Source: Vibrio bathopelagicus (GTDB lineage Bacteria > Pseudomonadota > Gammaproteobacteria > Enterobacterales > Vibrionaceae). Taken from it: a DNA stretch of 64,000 nt. Below are positions 40,739 through 51,358 of the stretch, in pieces (position 1 is the stretch's first letter; each line of letters starts with the position of its first letter). A model generated the notes under the pieces. That model searched no databases. It was not told where the DNA came from and saw only the letters and a program-made list of their open reading frames with translations. The position numbers and the translations under genes are program-made. The stretch covers positions 310,001 through 374,000 of the forward strand of contig NZ_CP062500.1 of the NCBI RefSeq assembly GCF_014879975.1, given 5' to 3'.

Positions 40739-40767
40739 AAAAGGGTTGCTTAAGAGCAACCCTTTTT
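40739..40767. terminator. bidirectional terminator between metH and lysC
   Basis: AAAAGGGTTGCT and AGCAACCCTTTTT form a strong stem flanked by A and T runs between two convergent genes. Confidence 0.85.
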
Positions 40768-40813
40768 GTATTTGAAATTCGTTGTTTATACGCTCAAACG
40801 AGTGGCTACTCGT

Positions 40814-42181
40814 TTATTCGAATAATTCTTGGTGAAGTTTTTGAATTGCCAACTTGGATACTGATTCATTTAGCAAGAAGCATAGGTTGTGTGGACTTGC
40901 TCCGTAACAAATCATACGTAGGTTGAAGTCTTCAAGAGTGCCGAACACCTGCTTCGCATAGCCTTTGCTTTCACTCATGTTGTTGCCAATAAGAGCAACA
41001 AGGCATAGGTCGTGTTCAATATCTACAGAACACAGCTCTTCAAGCTCAATTCGAGCGGCTTCTGGTAACTGAGGAGCACCACCTGATGTATCGGTTTGAT
41101 CGAGAGTGAGTGACACACTGATCTCTGAGGTAGTGATAAGATCCACAGAGATCTTATGTTTAGCAAGGATCTCAAATACCTTAGCTAAGAAGCCATAAGC
41201 ATGGAACATATTGGCACTGCGTAGCGTAACCATGGTTTGGTTGCAGCGCAGGGCAAGCGCTCTGAACAGAGGAGAGCTTTCAACTTGTTGACGAATCCAT
41301 GTTCCACCTAGCTCTGGTGCTTTTGATGAGCCGACAAAGACAGGGATTTGATGGCGTAGTGCAGGAACCAAAGTCGATGGGTGCAAGATCTTCGCACCAA
41401 AATTTGCCATTTCCGATGCTTCACTAAAGCTGATCTCTGGGATAGGGGAGGCCTTAGGTGCAACACGAGGGTCGGTAGTGTAGATACCCGGAACATCCGT
41501 CCAGATCTCTAAACCAATCGCCTGTACCGATTCGGCAATCAGTGCTGCTGAATAATCACTGCCACCGCGGCCTAACGTTGTGGTGTTGCCTTCGCTATCA
41601 GCACCGATAAAACCTTGGGTAACGACAACTTGTTGTTGGCAAAGTGGAATTAGCTTCTGTTTTGCTAAAGCTGCAATATCTTCCAGTTGTGGTTCTGCCT
41701 TACCGAAGTCATCATTGGTGCGCATTACTTCTCTGATATCAAAACGAACTGCTGGTGTGCCACGCTCACGTATGATCTGAGCGAGGATATGTGTCGACAT
41801 CAATTCGCCACATGCGACAAGGTGGTCAGTCAGCTTTGTGCTGACTTGGAATGATGCTGCTTCGGCTGCACTCGCAATATCATCGAGAATGCTATGAACC
41901 TCTTTCTCGATACTGTTCGGATCGGCTAACTGAGCAAGAATCGTATTATGAATGTCCGTCAACTGTGTCACTAGTTCCTGACGACGAGCTTTGTCTTGAA
42001 CACCATTCGCCAGTTCAACTAGCAAGTTAGTGACGCCAGAACATGCACTACTCACGACCAGTTTCGTATTTGAGTTGTTTTCAATAATGGCAGCACAACG
42101 GCTCATTGCTTCAAAGTTGGCAACACTTGTTCCACCAAACTTAGCGACATTAAAAGAACCAGCTACATTAGATGCACTCAC
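40814..42181 (-). CDS. lysC: lysine-sensitive aspartokinase III
   Basis: The enzyme phosphorylates aspartate, the first step toward lysine, threonine and methionine. The 455-residue protein has the kinase signature KFGGTSVAN near the N-terminus, the aspartate-binding LGRGGSDYSAALIAE and two C-terminal ACT domains (KISVDLITTSEISVSLT) that bind the inhibitor lysine. No homoserine dehydrogenase domain is attached, as expected for LysC. The start is a GTG with GGGAG seven bases upstream. The long leader carries a lysine riboswitch. Confidence 0.95.
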   Translation of the reverse strand: MSASNVAGSFNVAKFGGTSVANFEAMSRCAAIIENNSNTKLVVSSACSGVTNLLVELANGVQDKARRQELVTQLTDIHNTILAQLADPNSIEKEVHSILDDIASAAEAASFQVSTKLTDHLVACGELMSTHILAQIIRERGTPAVRFDIREVMRTNDDFGKAEPQLEDIAALAKQKLIPLCQQQVVVTQGFIGADSEGNTTTLGRGGSDYSAALIAESVQAIGLEIWTDVPGIYTTDPRVAPKASPIPEISFSEASEMANFGAKILHPSTLVPALRHQIPVFVGSSKAPELGGTWIRQQVESSPLFRALALRCNQTMVTLRSANMFHAYGFLAKVFEILAKHKISVDLITTSEISVSLTLDQTDTSGGAPQLPEAARIELEELCSVDIEHDLCLVALIGNNMSESKGYAKQVFGTLEDFNLRMICYGASPHNLCFLLNESVSKLAIQKLHQELFE

Positions 42182-42289
42182 GATATATCTCCCACGACTT
42201 CCTAAAATAAAATTACGGTTGGGTAATCCAACGTCCGATGTTTTTCGAAGAGAGTTTTAGAGCAAAAAGAGAGGAATTATTAGAATAGT

Positions 42290-42470
42290 AACCTCAGAAG
42301 CTCTTCACCATATAGAAATGGCGACAGTTGACGGGATTCAGCCCGCTCAACCGATAATAAAGGTCCTGCATCCTTTTATTATCTCGGCACTGCTCCCCAT
42401 AAATGTTTTGTATTGGAAATGCGGCTCCACAAAACACCTGCCTGGGCAGTGCTCCTCTTCTGCTAGATAG
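42290..42470 (-). promoter_or_regulatory. lysine riboswitch (L box) in the lysC leader
   Basis: Read on the minus strand, the leader shows the conserved blocks AGAAGAGGAGCACTGCCCA, TGTGGAGCCGC, GCAGTGCCGAG, ATCGGTTGAGCGGGCTGAA and GTCGCCA in the same order as the E. coli lysC leader. The closing helix P1 is CAGAAG (42457-42462) with CTTCTG (42295-42300). The aptamer ends about 110 bases before the lysC start, leaving room for an expression platform, in which GAGG and CCTC segments could alternate. Lysine binding should lower lysC expression. Confidence 0.9.
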
Positions 42471-42643
42471 CCATTTCATTGAACGTGTTTGTGATAACAA
42501 TGTCAATCCGTAACTTGAGATAATTGAAAAATAATTTTAACAATTATGTGACAGTGGTTTGACCTCAATACTTATGGCTAATTGCTGAGGTAATCAATTT
42601 GCTTTAGGGTGGATTGTTCACAACATTAACGTAAGGGATGTAC

Positions 42644-43783
42644 ATGTCTAATTTAACACTCACTACTGCTATCGATAGCTTTTATCCGCCGCACCGAACG
42701 TTAATGGGACCAGGTCCTTCTGATATCTCGCCTCAAGTGCTACAGGCTTTAAGCCGTCCAACCATCGGTCACCTAGATCCACTGTTTATTGCGATGATGG
42801 ATGAGCTTAAACAGCTTCTTAAATACGCTTTTCAGACTGAAAACGAATTTACGATTGCCGTTTCTGCACCGGGCAGCGCGGGTATGGAAACCTGTTTTGT
42901 TAACTTGATTGAGCCTGGTGAAAAGGTGATCGTTTGTCGTAACGGTGTCTTCGGTGAGCGTATGCGAGAGAATGTTGTGCGTTGTGGTGGCGAAGCCATC
43001 CTTGTTGACGACGAGTGGGGCAAACCCGTTTCCGTTGAAAAGGTAGAACAAGCATTGGCAGAAAATCCCGATGCTGTTGCTGTTGCATTTGTGCATGCAG
43101 AAACGTCTACTGGAGCGTTATCGGATGCTCAAGCTATCTCAGCTATCGCTCGTCAGTTTGATGCGTTAACGATTGTTGATGCAGTGACGTCACTAGGTGG
43201 TGTGCCATTACTGGTTGATGAGTGGCAGCTTGATGCAGTTTATTCTGGAAGCCAAAAGTGTCTGTCTTGTGTACCAGGACTATCTCCGGTGACTTTTTCT
43301 CAGCGTGCTGTTGATAAAATGAAAGCCCGCCAAGCGCCAGTGCAAAGCTGGTTCCTAGATCAAAGTTTAGTATTAGGTTATTGGAGTGGAGAAGGTAAGC
43401 GTAGCTACCACCACACGGCACCCGTGAACAGCTTATATGCTCTGCATGAGTCGTTGGTTCTATTGAAAAATGAAGGTTTAGACAACGCTTGGTCACGTCA
43501 CTATGCGATGCACCAAGAACTTAAAGCTGGCGTAGAAGCTTTGGGATTAAAGTTTGTGGTTGATCAAGAGAGTCGCTTACCTCAATTGAATGCACTTTAC
43601 TTCCCTGAAGGGATTGACGAAGCCAAAATAAGAACGCAGTTGTTAGAAGAGTATAACCTTGAAATCGGTGCAGGCCTTGGCTCTTTAGCTGGGAAGGCTT
43701 GGCGTATTGGTTTAATGGGTTATGGCGCTCGAAAAGAGAATGTCGCTTTGTGCTTAAAAGCGTTACAAGACGTTTTAAAATAA
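42644..43783 (+). CDS. class V aminotransferase, alanine--glyoxylate / serine--pyruvate type
   Basis: This pyridoxal-phosphate enzyme belongs to the family that uses alanine or serine as amino donor and glyoxylate or pyruvate as acceptor. The 379-residue product begins with the signature LMGPGPSDISPQVL, has the cofactor aspartate in IVDAVTSLGG and the Schiff-base lysine K205 in SGSQKCL. The C-terminus RIGLMGYGARKENV is typical. AAGGGA lies seven bases before the ATG at 42644. It is a single gene with its own terminator. Exact substrates cannot be read; aminoethylphosphonate or purine-catabolism relatives share the fold. Confidence 0.85.
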   Translation: MSNLTLTTAIDSFYPPHRTLMGPGPSDISPQVLQALSRPTIGHLDPLFIAMMDELKQLLKYAFQTENEFTIAVSAPGSAGMETCFVNLIEPGEKVIVCRNGVFGERMRENVVRCGGEAILVDDEWGKPVSVEKVEQALAENPDAVAVAFVHAETSTGALSDAQAISAIARQFDALTIVDAVTSLGGVPLLVDEWQLDAVYSGSQKCLSCVPGLSPVTFSQRAVDKMKARQAPVQSWFLDQSLVLGYWSGEGKRSYHHTAPVNSLYALHESLVLLKNEGLDNAWSRHYAMHQELKAGVEALGLKFVVDQESRLPQLNALYFPEGIDEAKIRTQLLEEYNLEIGAGLGSLAGKAWRIGLMGYGARKENVALCLKALQDVLK

Positions 43784-43808
43784 CGGTAACAAACTGAAGT
43801 TTAAAAAG

Positions 43809-43838
43809 AAAAGCGCACGATAGATCGTGCGCTTTTTT
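43809..43838 (+). terminator. intrinsic terminator of the aminotransferase gene
   Basis: AAAAGCGCACGA and TCGTGCGCTTTTTT pair around TAGA, 26 bases after the stop. Confidence 0.85.
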
Positions 43839-43886
43839 GTATCTAGGTTATGTCAATATAGTGAATGAATACTAGACCCCTAGGCG

Positions 43887-45650
43887 TCATTTAGCAGAAG
43901 AGATATTGTTTTCTGCTTCTGATATCTTCTTATACTGAACCTTGGAAAAGTCTCGATTTGGGAACAAGAAGCTCGCTTCACTACGAATTTGTTCTGCCTT
44001 GCTGTGATCGCCCAACCCTTGATACGCGAGAATTAGGTTGCTGTAGAAAGCAGGCCTTGGCTTACTCTTTATGATCTCTAACGACCAATCTATATAAGGC
44101 TGGATCAGGCTAGGATCAGCTTTGTAGAGGCCGATATTTAGATAGGTACTGTACACGTCCCAATCATAGCGATCTTTCCATACTACGGGGTTCGTTACCT
44201 GCTTAAGAATGTCCGGGTTTTTCGGTTTAGACATTTCAAATTTAGTGAGTACATAATTGGTGTGTAAGGCACTCAGCATGTAAAAGCTCACCAAGATAGG
44301 AACGACTAAGCTCGATACTCTGAATAGGGTTTTACTGACGATACTAAACGGCTGCTGATAGTGGCGAGAAGCCCGTTGATCGACCCAGTAAATCAAAATG
44401 ATAAAGGTTATCCAGTGAATCGCCGAGTGGTAAAAAGGATACTCAAGCTGAGAATGTAAGAGTATCGGTATGAATAGCGCAAGTAGTGCTAGACGTGTTC
44501 CTTTCGCTGAGCTTGCTATGCGTGACATCACCAACACTGCAGCAAGCAAGATACCGATGATTGGTACAATTCCCCCTTCTACTCCCCAAAACAGGAACTC
44601 ATTGTGCGGGTGATCCATTGAAGGAAGGCCGGGATGATAATTTGAGTTAAGTTGATGCTGGCGAGCTGTGTATAGCGTGTATTCGGATTCAAACTTTCCA
44701 TAGCCATAACCTGTAAAAGGCTTTTCGATCATCATATCGAGCGCTTGTGGAAAGGTATAAGCTCGTGGGCTTTCTAAGTTAGCCCTTTTACTTGCGAGGC
44801 TATCAGTTGTACTGAGACTGATTACCGAAAAAGCGACGACGATACCGACCAGTACTGATGCACACCACCCGTAGAAGCGTTTCTTAGTAGAGAACTTGTA
44901 TAGGTAAGGCAGAATGCAGACAAACCCGATTACGGCAGCCAACCATCCGGTACGTGATGCGATGATGATCAGCAAAGGTACGGTTAAGGTTGGTGTTAGG
45001 TATAGTAAGAACGACTCGCTAATTTTGTGATTATATTTAGCTGGCTGTCTTGCTAGAAGATAAGCTGAAAGCACAAAACCTGTAGCTAAAAAGCTGGCCA
45101 TAACATTCGGTTGTTGGAATATCCCATAAGGTCTATTGGCCGCAGTGTTGTAACCAAATAGGTTGCCAGGTTCCAGTAAGAAATATTGCACATAGCCAAA
45201 AAGTGCTTGTATAACTACAGCAAGAACAATGAACCACAACATGCGTTGTTTGTGTTTGTTACTGAATTTAAATTGTTGAAGCACCACGAATAAAGCGAAG
45301 CCTGTCCACAATCCAAGTAGTCGACTTGATGCGGCTTGAGGAGAGGCGTTGCTGTAAAGAATGGGCAGCGTCAGTATCACGCAACTTATCATCAAGCCAA
45401 CGGTTAGCTTGGAATATTTGAGTACTCGGTTAGTGGCAAGTTGGTAGAAGCCAATCGCCAACGTAAAGCTAAGAGCTAACCAAGTGGTTGGATTAAAGGA
45501 TAAAGCAAGGCCTGAGCCGCCAGGATTAGGCATGAAAAAATGCATGGCTAATAAGAATACAACAGCTAAAGAGGCAAGAAATGCCTTGTTAAGCGGGAGC
45601 TGAGTTCTCTGATTTTCTAGCTGGGTACCGCTAGTGTGTATTGTTGCCAT
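43887..45650 (-). CDS. pglL: PglL-family O-oligosaccharyltransferase (Wzy_C domain)
   Basis: Proteins of this family sit in the inner membrane and transfer lipid-linked glycans to serine or threonine of exported proteins such as pilins. The 587-residue protein has about twelve spans and the early signature MPNPGGSG. It also has PNVMASFLATGF, the Wzy/WaaL-like periplasmic loop with DHPHNEFLFWG, and a soluble C-terminal helical region of about 150 residues with a TPR-like repeat. The PNVMA and HNE motifs are those of PglL rather than O-antigen ligase, but a ligase role is not excluded. It is downstream of uvrA on the same strand, separated by a terminator. Confidence 0.8.
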   Translation of the reverse strand: MATIHTSGTQLENQRTQLPLNKAFLASLAVVFLLAMHFFMPNPGGSGLALSFNPTTWLALSFTLAIGFYQLATNRVLKYSKLTVGLMISCVILTLPILYSNASPQAASSRLLGLWTGFALFVVLQQFKFSNKHKQRMLWFIVLAVVIQALFGYVQYFLLEPGNLFGYNTAANRPYGIFQQPNVMASFLATGFVLSAYLLARQPAKYNHKISESFLLYLTPTLTVPLLIIIASRTGWLAAVIGFVCILPYLYKFSTKKRFYGWCASVLVGIVVAFSVISLSTTDSLASKRANLESPRAYTFPQALDMMIEKPFTGYGYGKFESEYTLYTARQHQLNSNYHPGLPSMDHPHNEFLFWGVEGGIVPIIGILLAAVLVMSRIASSAKGTRLALLALFIPILLHSQLEYPFYHSAIHWITFIILIYWVDQRASRHYQQPFSIVSKTLFRVSSLVVPILVSFYMLSALHTNYVLTKFEMSKPKNPDILKQVTNPVVWKDRYDWDVYSTYLNIGLYKADPSLIQPYIDWSLEIIKSKPRPAFYSNLILAYQGLGDHSKAEQIRSEASFLFPNRDFSKVQYKKISEAENNISSAK

Positions 45651-45665
45651 AAATCCCTAACCTTA

Positions 45666-45703
45666 TAAAAACAGAGCTTGTTCCTTCTGAAACAAGCTCT
45701 GTT
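45666..45703 (-). terminator. intrinsic terminator of uvrA
   Basis: On the minus strand AACAGAGCTTGTTT and AACAAGCTCTGTT pair and are followed by TTTT, about 45 bases after the uvrA stop. Confidence 0.75.
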
Positions 45704-45746
45704 ACTTTAACATTTTTCTGTCTGCTCGCAGGGAGCTATTTTACAC

Positions 45747-48578
45747 CTAGTTCAAATTTAACATAGGCTTAAGGAAGCGAGCAGTGTGCGAACCTTCGAC
45801 TAACGCCACATCTTCAGGTGTACCTTCTGCAACAATTTCACCGCCTCCTTGGCCACCTTCAGGACCAAGATCTAGGATCCAGTCTGCCGTTTTGACGACA
45901 TCTAGGTTGTGTTCAATCACCACTACCGTATTGCCGTGATCACGCAATCTATGTAGTACCGTTAATAGCTGCTGTATATCGTGGAAATGGAGGCCTGTTG
46001 TTGGCTCATCGAGAATGTATAAGGTTTTCCCCGTGTCTCTTTTAGACAGTTCACGCGCTAATTTAACACGCTGCGCTTCACCGCCAGACAAGGTTGTTGC
46101 AGCTTGCCCGAGGCGAATGTAGGAAAGGCCCACGTCCATTAGGGTTTGTAGTTTTCGAGCGATAACAGGCACTGGGTTGAAGTATTCACGAGCATCTTCC
46201 ACAGTCATCTCTAGAACTTCGTCAATGGTTTTACCCTTGTAGCGGACCTCTAGAGTTTCACGGTTATAACGCTTACCTTTACATACATCACACGGTACAT
46301 ACACATCTGGCAAGAAATGCATCTCTACTTTGATGACACCGTCTCCCTGACACGCTTCACAGCGACCACCACGAACGTTAAAACTGAATCGACCTGGTTT
46401 GTAGCCACGAGATCGTGATTCTTGTGTACCTGCAAATAACTCTCGAATTGGAGTGAAAATACCAGTGTAAGTTGCAGGGTTTGATCTTGGTGTGCGACCG
46501 ATAGGGCTTTGGTCAATATCGATCACTTTGTCGAAATGCTCTAAGCCTTTTATCTTTTTGTGCTGCGCCGGAACTGCAGTTGTTGCACCGTTTAATTGGG
46601 TGTGGGCGACTTTAAAGAAGGTGTCATTAATTAGTGTCGACTTACCTGACCCCGATACACCCGTAATACAGCTGAACAAGCCTACAGGGATCGTCGCGGT
46701 GACATTTTTTAGGTTGTTCCCAGTCGCGCCAACGATCTCGACGACCTTTTTCTTGTCGATAGGCGTTCTTTGCTTTGGTATCGCAATTTCTTTGGCGCCA
46801 CTCAGGTATTGCCCTGTCAAAGAGTTCGGGTTTTCGATGATGTCTTGCATGGTACCTTCTGCAACCACGTGTCCACCATGAACCCCCGCGCCTGGGCCGA
46901 TATCGATAACATGGTCAGCGCAACGAATCGCATCTTCGTCATGCTCAACAACAAGCACGGTATTTCCTAAGTCTCTTAGGTGAACCAAGGTTTGTAGTAG
47001 ACGTTCATTATCACGCTGGTGGAGGCCAATTGATGGTTCATCCAGTACATACATAACACCAACTAAACCAGCACCAATTTGACTTGCTAGACGAATCCTT
47101 TGCGCTTCACCACCAGACAGCGTTTCTGCACTGCGTGATAGGTTCAGGTAATTCAAACCAACGTTCACCAAGAAATGCAGACGATCATTGATCTCTTTCA
47201 TCACTTTATCTGCAATTTGTCCACGCTGGCCGCTGAGCGACAAGTTTTGGAAAAACTCTAATGCATCAGCAATACTGAGCTGAACTATTTCTGGCAGTGT
47301 GGTATCGCCAATGAAGACATTTCGAGCTTCTAATCTTAAACGCGTGCCATCACAGCTAGAACACGATTTCGTTGAGATGTACTTGGCAAGATCTTCACGC
47401 ACCGCACTAGATTCAGTATCGCGGTAACGGCGTTCTAACGTATTTAAAATGCCTTCAAATGGGTGACGCTTGACGCGGATATCACCACGATCATTGATGT
47501 ACTTGAATTCTACTTCAGTGCGTCCTGAACCCTTGAGGATGATCTCTTGAGTTTTCTTTGGCAGAGAATTAAATGGCGTATAAAGGTCAAAACCATAATG
47601 GTCTGATAGCGATGTTAGCATCTGAAAATAGTAATAATTCTTCTGATCCCAGCCTTTAATCGCACCTTCAGCAATACTTAGGTTCTCATCTGAAATCACT
47701 CGGCTTGGGTCAAAATATTGTTGAACCCCAAGGCCATCACACGTACCACAAGCACCTGCCGGGTTATTAAATGAGAACAGACGAGGCTCAAGCTCCTGCA
47801 TACTATAGCCACATTTAGGACAAGCGAAGTTTGCAGAGAATACGATCTCTTCTTGTTCTTTATCATCCATCCAACCAACTACAGCGATGCCACCAGAGAG
47901 CTCTAATGTTGTCTCAAATGATTCAGCTAAACGCTGTTGAAGATCCGGTCGAACCTTAAAGCGATCAACGACAACTTCGATGGTGTGCTTCTTGTGCAGT
48001 TCCAATGTGGGTGGATCGGATAAATCACAGGTTTCGCCATCAATACGAGCACGGATAAAGCCTTGAGCGGCTAGGTTCTCAAGCGTTTTAACATGCTCAC
48101 CTTTACGTTCTTTGACTATTGGAGCCAGCAGCATCATCTTTGAACCTGCAGGTAGCTCTAAGACTTTATCGACCATTTGGCTGATGGTTTGTGCTGCAAG
48201 AGGGGTATTGTGATCAGGACATCGTGGTTCGCCGACACGAGCATAAAGTAGCCTTAGATAATCATAGACTTCAGTGATAGTACCAACAGTTGAACGGGGG
48301 TTATGAGAGGTCGATTTTTGTTCTATAGAGATGGCAGGAGATAAACCTTCGATGTGGTCGACATCGGGTTTTTCCATAAGAGATAGAAATTGACGAGCGT
48401 AAGCCGACAAAGACTCAACATAACGACGTTGACCTTCTGCGTAGAGAGTATCAAACGCAAGTGACGACTTTCCTGAACCTGATAATCCAGTGATAACCGT
48501 CAGCTTATCACGAGGTATGGTTAGGTTAATGTCTTTGAGGTTATGCGTACGAGCGCCTCTAATTTCTATTTTATCCAT
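45747..48578 (-). CDS. uvrA: excinuclease ABC subunit UvrA
   Basis: UvrA is the damage-recognition ATPase of nucleotide excision repair and loads UvrB. The 943-residue length is standard. Two ABC modules are present: the first Walker A is [14 protein letters not shown] near the N-terminus, the second [10 protein letters not shown], each with an LSGGEAQR signature and a DEP Walker B. Zinc-binding cysteine clusters include CPKCGYS with CGTCDGLG, and CEACQGDGV with [10 protein letters not shown]. It is SOS-regulated in other bacteria, and a LexA box lies 65 bases upstream here. Confidence 0.97.
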   Translation of the reverse strand: MDKIEIRGARTHNLKDINLTIPRDKLTVITGLSGSGKSSLAFDTLYAEGQRRYVESLSAYARQFLSLMEKPDVDHIEGLSPAISIEQKSTSHNPRSTVGTITEVYDYLRLLYARVGEPRCPDHNTPLAAQTISQMVDKVLELPAGSKMMLLAPIVKERKGEHVKTLENLAAQGFIRARIDGETCDLSDPPTLELHKKHTIEVVVDRFKVRPDLQQRLAESFETTLELSGGIAVVGWMDDKEQEEIVFSANFACPKCGYSMQELEPRLFSFNNPAGACGTCDGLGVQQYFDPSRVISDENLSIAEGAIKGWDQKNYYYFQMLTSLSDHYGFDLYTPFNSLPKKTQEIILKGSGRTEVEFKYINDRGDIRVKRHPFEGILNTLERRYRDTESSAVREDLAKYISTKSCSSCDGTRLRLEARNVFIGDTTLPEIVQLSIADALEFFQNLSLSGQRGQIADKVMKEINDRLHFLVNVGLNYLNLSRSAETLSGGEAQRIRLASQIGAGLVGVMYVLDEPSIGLHQRDNERLLQTLVHLRDLGNTVLVVEHDEDAIRCADHVIDIGPGAGVHGGHVVAEGTMQDIIENPNSLTGQYLSGAKEIAIPKQRTPIDKKKVVEIVGATGNNLKNVTATIPVGLFSCITGVSGSGKSTLINDTFFKVAHTQLNGATTAVPAQHKKIKGLEHFDKVIDIDQSPIGRTPRSNPATYTGIFTPIRELFAGTQESRSRGYKPGRFSFNVRGGRCEACQGDGVIKVEMHFLPDVYVPCDVCKGKRYNRETLEVRYKGKTIDEVLEMTVEDAREYFNPVPVIARKLQTLMDVGLSYIRLGQAATTLSGGEAQRVKLARELSKRDTGKTLYILDEPTTGLHFHDIQQLLTVLHRLRDHGNTVVVIEHNLDVVKTADWILDLGPEGGQGGGEIVAEGTPEDVALVEGSHTARFLKPMLNLN

Positions 48579-48642
48579 CTCAACAGACCATGTAATTTTA
48601 AGTGGCTAAAGTATTACATAGAGTGAGATTTGTGCAAAGTTT

Positions 48643-48662
48643 TACTGGATAAAAAAACAGTA
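48643..48662. promoter_or_regulatory. LexA (SOS) box upstream of uvrA
   Basis: TACTGGATAAAAAAACAGTA keeps the outer TACTG and ACAGTA of the consensus at the right spacing. It lies 65 bases before the uvrA start. Confidence 0.75.
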
Positions 48663-48663
48663 A

Positions 48664-48690
48664 TAAAAAAGGTGACTCTTTTGAGTCACC
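48664..48690 (-). terminator. intrinsic terminator of galU
   Basis: GGTGACTC and GAGTCACC pair around four bases and are followed on the minus strand by TTTTTT, about 90 bases after galU and just before the uvrA operator. Confidence 0.75.
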
Positions 48691-48783
48691 CTTGGAGTCA
48701 TTTAATATGCTGTTAACCAATTGCTATTCAGTAAATAACTGAATAATTAAATAGCTAAACAGTGAGTAAGTCAAAATTAGCAA

Positions 48784-49656
48784 TTAAGCTTCTTTTGTTG
48801 TTGAGTGCTTACCTAGCTCGATTTGTTGCTGGTCTTTTTTGTATAGGTTTTCAAAGCAGTAATTTGTTGCTTCGATATAGCCTTCAACACTACCGCAGTC
48901 AAAACGTTGGCCTTTAAATTTGTAAGCCAATACACAGCCTGCTTTTGCTTGTTTTAGCAATGCATCAGTGATCTGGATTTCACCGCCTTTACCTGGTTCA
49001 GTCTGCTCGATAAGCTCAAAGATATCTGGAGTCAGAATGTAGCGGCCAATGATCGCTAGGTTGCTGGGAGCAGTACCTGGTTCTGGCTTTTCTACCATGT
49101 CATCGACACGGAAAAGATCATCTTTGATCATCTCGCCAGAGATAACACCGTATTTGTGAGTTTCATTTTCAGGCACTTCTTGTACTGCAACGATTGAGCA
49201 ACGGAACTGTTTGTATAGCGCAACCATTTGAGCCAGTACGCCTTGTTGTTCGTTCACACAAAGGTCATCAGCAAGCACAACGGCGAATGGTTCATCACCC
49301 ACAAGCTCACGACCAGTCAAGATAGCATGACCTAGACCTTTCATTTCGCGTTGACGAATGTAGGTGAAGTTTGCTGCTTCGATCGTCTCACGAATATTGA
49401 TCAGCAAATCTTCTTTATTGGTGCCGCTGATCTGGTGCTCAAGCTCGTAGTTCTTATCAAAGTGGTCCATCAATGAATGTTTACCACGGCCAGTCACAAT
49501 GCACATTCCATCCATGCCGGCTTCAATTGCTTCTTCAACGCCGTATTCAATTAGAGGTTTGTTTACAACGGGCATCATTTCTTTCGGCATTGACTTGGTT
49601 GCGGGTAAAAAGCGAGTACCGTAGCCAGCTGCCGGGAAAAGGCACTTTTTGATCAT
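48784..49656 (-). CDS. galU: UTP--glucose-1-phosphate uridylyltransferase
   Basis: GalU makes UDP-glucose for exopolysaccharide, lipopolysaccharide and galactose use. The 290-residue protein begins with the nucleotide-binding signature FPAAGYGTRFLPATKSMPKE and contains VLADDLC, VEKP and GGEIQITDAL, all typical of GalU. The gene order uvrA-galU-qstR is conserved in Vibrio. Confidence 0.96.
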   Translation of the reverse strand: MIKKCLFPAAGYGTRFLPATKSMPKEMMPVVNKPLIEYGVEEAIEAGMDGMCIVTGRGKHSLMDHFDKNYELEHQISGTNKEDLLINIRETIEAANFTYIRQREMKGLGHAILTGRELVGDEPFAVVLADDLCVNEQQGVLAQMVALYKQFRCSIVAVQEVPENETHKYGVISGEMIKDDLFRVDDMVEKPEPGTAPSNLAIIGRYILTPDIFELIEQTEPGKGGEIQITDALLKQAKAGCVLAYKFKGQRFDCGSVEGYIEATNYCFENLYKKDQQQIELGKHSTTKEA

Positions 49657-49813
49657 GATAAGACCCTTTATCTATAATAATTATGGATTCAACCTGGGTG
49701 GTTGATATTTCTGAGGGCAACTCTAGCATAAGTAATGTCAAAAATTCAGCAACAATCCGTATGGTTCACTAGAGTTTTCCTCAAAATTATCGTCAGTTTA
49801 AGAGGCCGATCAA

Positions 49814-50461
49814 TTATGCAAGCAGATTCTGGTTTGCCCATGCAATGGCTTGGACTCTATTTTTAACGGCCAACTTACGGAATATTTGATAAAGATGAGA
49901 TTTGACGGTGAATTCACTAATAAACAAGTCATCGGCTATCTGGGTGTTTGATGAACCTGATTGAAGGCAGCGAATGACTTGCAGCTCTCTAATGGTTAGG
50001 TCGACATTGGTGGGGGTTGTATTGGTGCTCACGATGTTTCGATAGTAGAACAACAATTGGCTTGCCACTTTTCTAGGTAGCCAATTGTCTCCATTGATCA
50101 CCTCTTCAAGTCCCTTCGCTATTTTGGCCTTCTCTTCAGTGTTGTAAAACAGACCTTTTAATACGCCAAACGTAATCAACTCCGATGTAGGGAGTGCATT
50201 AGGGACGTTGAATAGAATGATCTCATGATTTTTCCACATCACGGGTAGATTTGGATGAAGGTTCGTTAATTGAGGTACCTCTTTGTAATCAACCAGTAAA
50301 ATTCTGTTGCTCTGCTTTCGGTCAAATAACATCAGATCATCTGGTGTCATCTTGAAAAGGGTTAGAGATAAAAACTTTTCTATCTCTTTAACATGCAAAT
50401 AGGTGTTACTCGGATCGACGCAAATAAAATGCAAAGTGCGAGCATAGCGAGATTTTCTCAT
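49814..50461 (-). CDS. qstR: LuxR-type regulator QstR
   Basis: In V. cholerae QstR is induced by TfoX and quorum sensing and activates DNA-uptake and type VI secretion genes. The 215-residue length agrees. The C-terminal LuxR/FixJ helix-turn-helix covers about residues 154-215 (TIRELQVIRCLQSGSSN, ISEFTVKSHLYQIFRKL). The N-terminal half is receiver-like without a clear phosphoacceptor aspartate, as in VpsT/CsgD relatives. Its place between galU and ssb matches VC0396, which is the main ground for the name. GGAG lies just before the ATG. Confidence 0.85.
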   Translation of the reverse strand: MRKSRYARTLHFICVDPSNTYLHVKEIEKFLSLTLFKMTPDDLMLFDRKQSNRILLVDYKEVPQLTNLHPNLPVMWKNHEIILFNVPNALPTSELITFGVLKGLFYNTEEKAKIAKGLEEVINGDNWLPRKVASQLLFYYRNIVSTNTTPTNVDLTIRELQVIRCLQSGSSNTQIADDLFISEFTVKSHLYQIFRKLAVKNRVQAIAWANQNLLA

Positions 50462-50739
50462 TGAAACTCCTTGTTGAACTGGGATTAGATTTCACGTTGT
50501 CATGCATGCTTTCGCTTCTCTAGAGCGTTTCTTGTGACTTGCGTTGAATATCAACTTGGAAAGTAAATGAGAGGTTTGTAAGTGGAGAAAAAAGCAACAT
50601 CGATCTGAATATCATGATTTGTTACGTTTTTATTCTTTGTAGTGAGGTGAGAATAGGAATGCGATTTATCACTGCAGAAAAGCATGCTATTCTTGTGCGC
50701 TAAAATTTTCTGAGACTATGAATTTAGACGGAGCAAATC

Positions 50740-51300
50740 ATGGCTAGCCGTGGAGTTAACAAAGTTATATTAGTGGGTAACCTAGGTAATGACCCTGAAA
50801 TTCGTTACATGCCAAATGGCGGCGCAGTAGCGAACATTACCATTGCAACGTCAGAGTCATGGCGTGACAAAGCAACTGGTGAACAGCGTGAAAAAACAGA
50901 ATGGCACCGTGTTGCTCTGTTTGGCAAGTTGGCGGAAGTTGCTGGTGAGTACCTACGTAAAGGTTCTCAAGTTTACATTGAAGGTCAACTTCAAACTCGT
51001 AAATGGCAAGATCAAAGCGGTCAAGACCGTTACACAACAGAAGTGGTTGTTCAAGGCTTCAACGGTGTAATGCAAATGCTTGGTGGCCGTGCTCAAGGTG
51101 GTGCTCCTGCTCAAGGTGGTATGGGGAACAACCAACAGCAAGGTGGTTGGGGTCAGCCACAGCAGCCACAACAACAGCAGCAACAATACAGTGCTCCAGC
51201 TCAACAGCAGCAAAAAGCACCTCAACAACAAGCTCCACAGCAGGCTCAACCTCAATATAATGAGCCGCCAATGGATTTTGATGATGACATCCCATTTTAG
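50740..51300 (+). CDS. ssb: single-stranded DNA-binding protein
   Basis: SSB coats single-stranded DNA during replication and repair and recruits partners through its C-terminal tip. The OB fold covers about residues 1-112 ([21 protein letters not shown] to VVVQGFNG), followed by a glycine- and glutamine-rich flexible linker and the acidic tip DFDDDIPF. The total of 186 residues is normal. The gene is divergent from qstR. An intrinsic terminator and then the accessory element follow. Confidence 0.97.
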   Translation: MASRGVNKVILVGNLGNDPEIRYMPNGGAVANITIATSESWRDKATGEQREKTEWHRVALFGKLAEVAGEYLRKGSQVYIEGQLQTRKWQDQSGQDRYTTEVVVQGFNGVMQMLGGRAQGGAPAQGGMGNNQQQGGWGQPQQPQQQQQQYSAPAQQQQKAPQQQAPQQAQPQYNEPPMDFDDDIPF

Positions 51301-51358
51301 GAAACGTATAAGTTAATACTGTAAATAAAAACGGTAGACTTGTAACGTAATACACTCT

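Noticed and set aside
42294..42506. A 70-codon minus-strand frame upstream of lysC
   Set aside because: It lies within the lysine riboswitch, whose conserved structure explains the sequence.
50953..51355. Long minus-strand frames rich in leucine or valine opposite ssb
   Set aside because: They are the antisense of the glutamine-rich linker of SSB.
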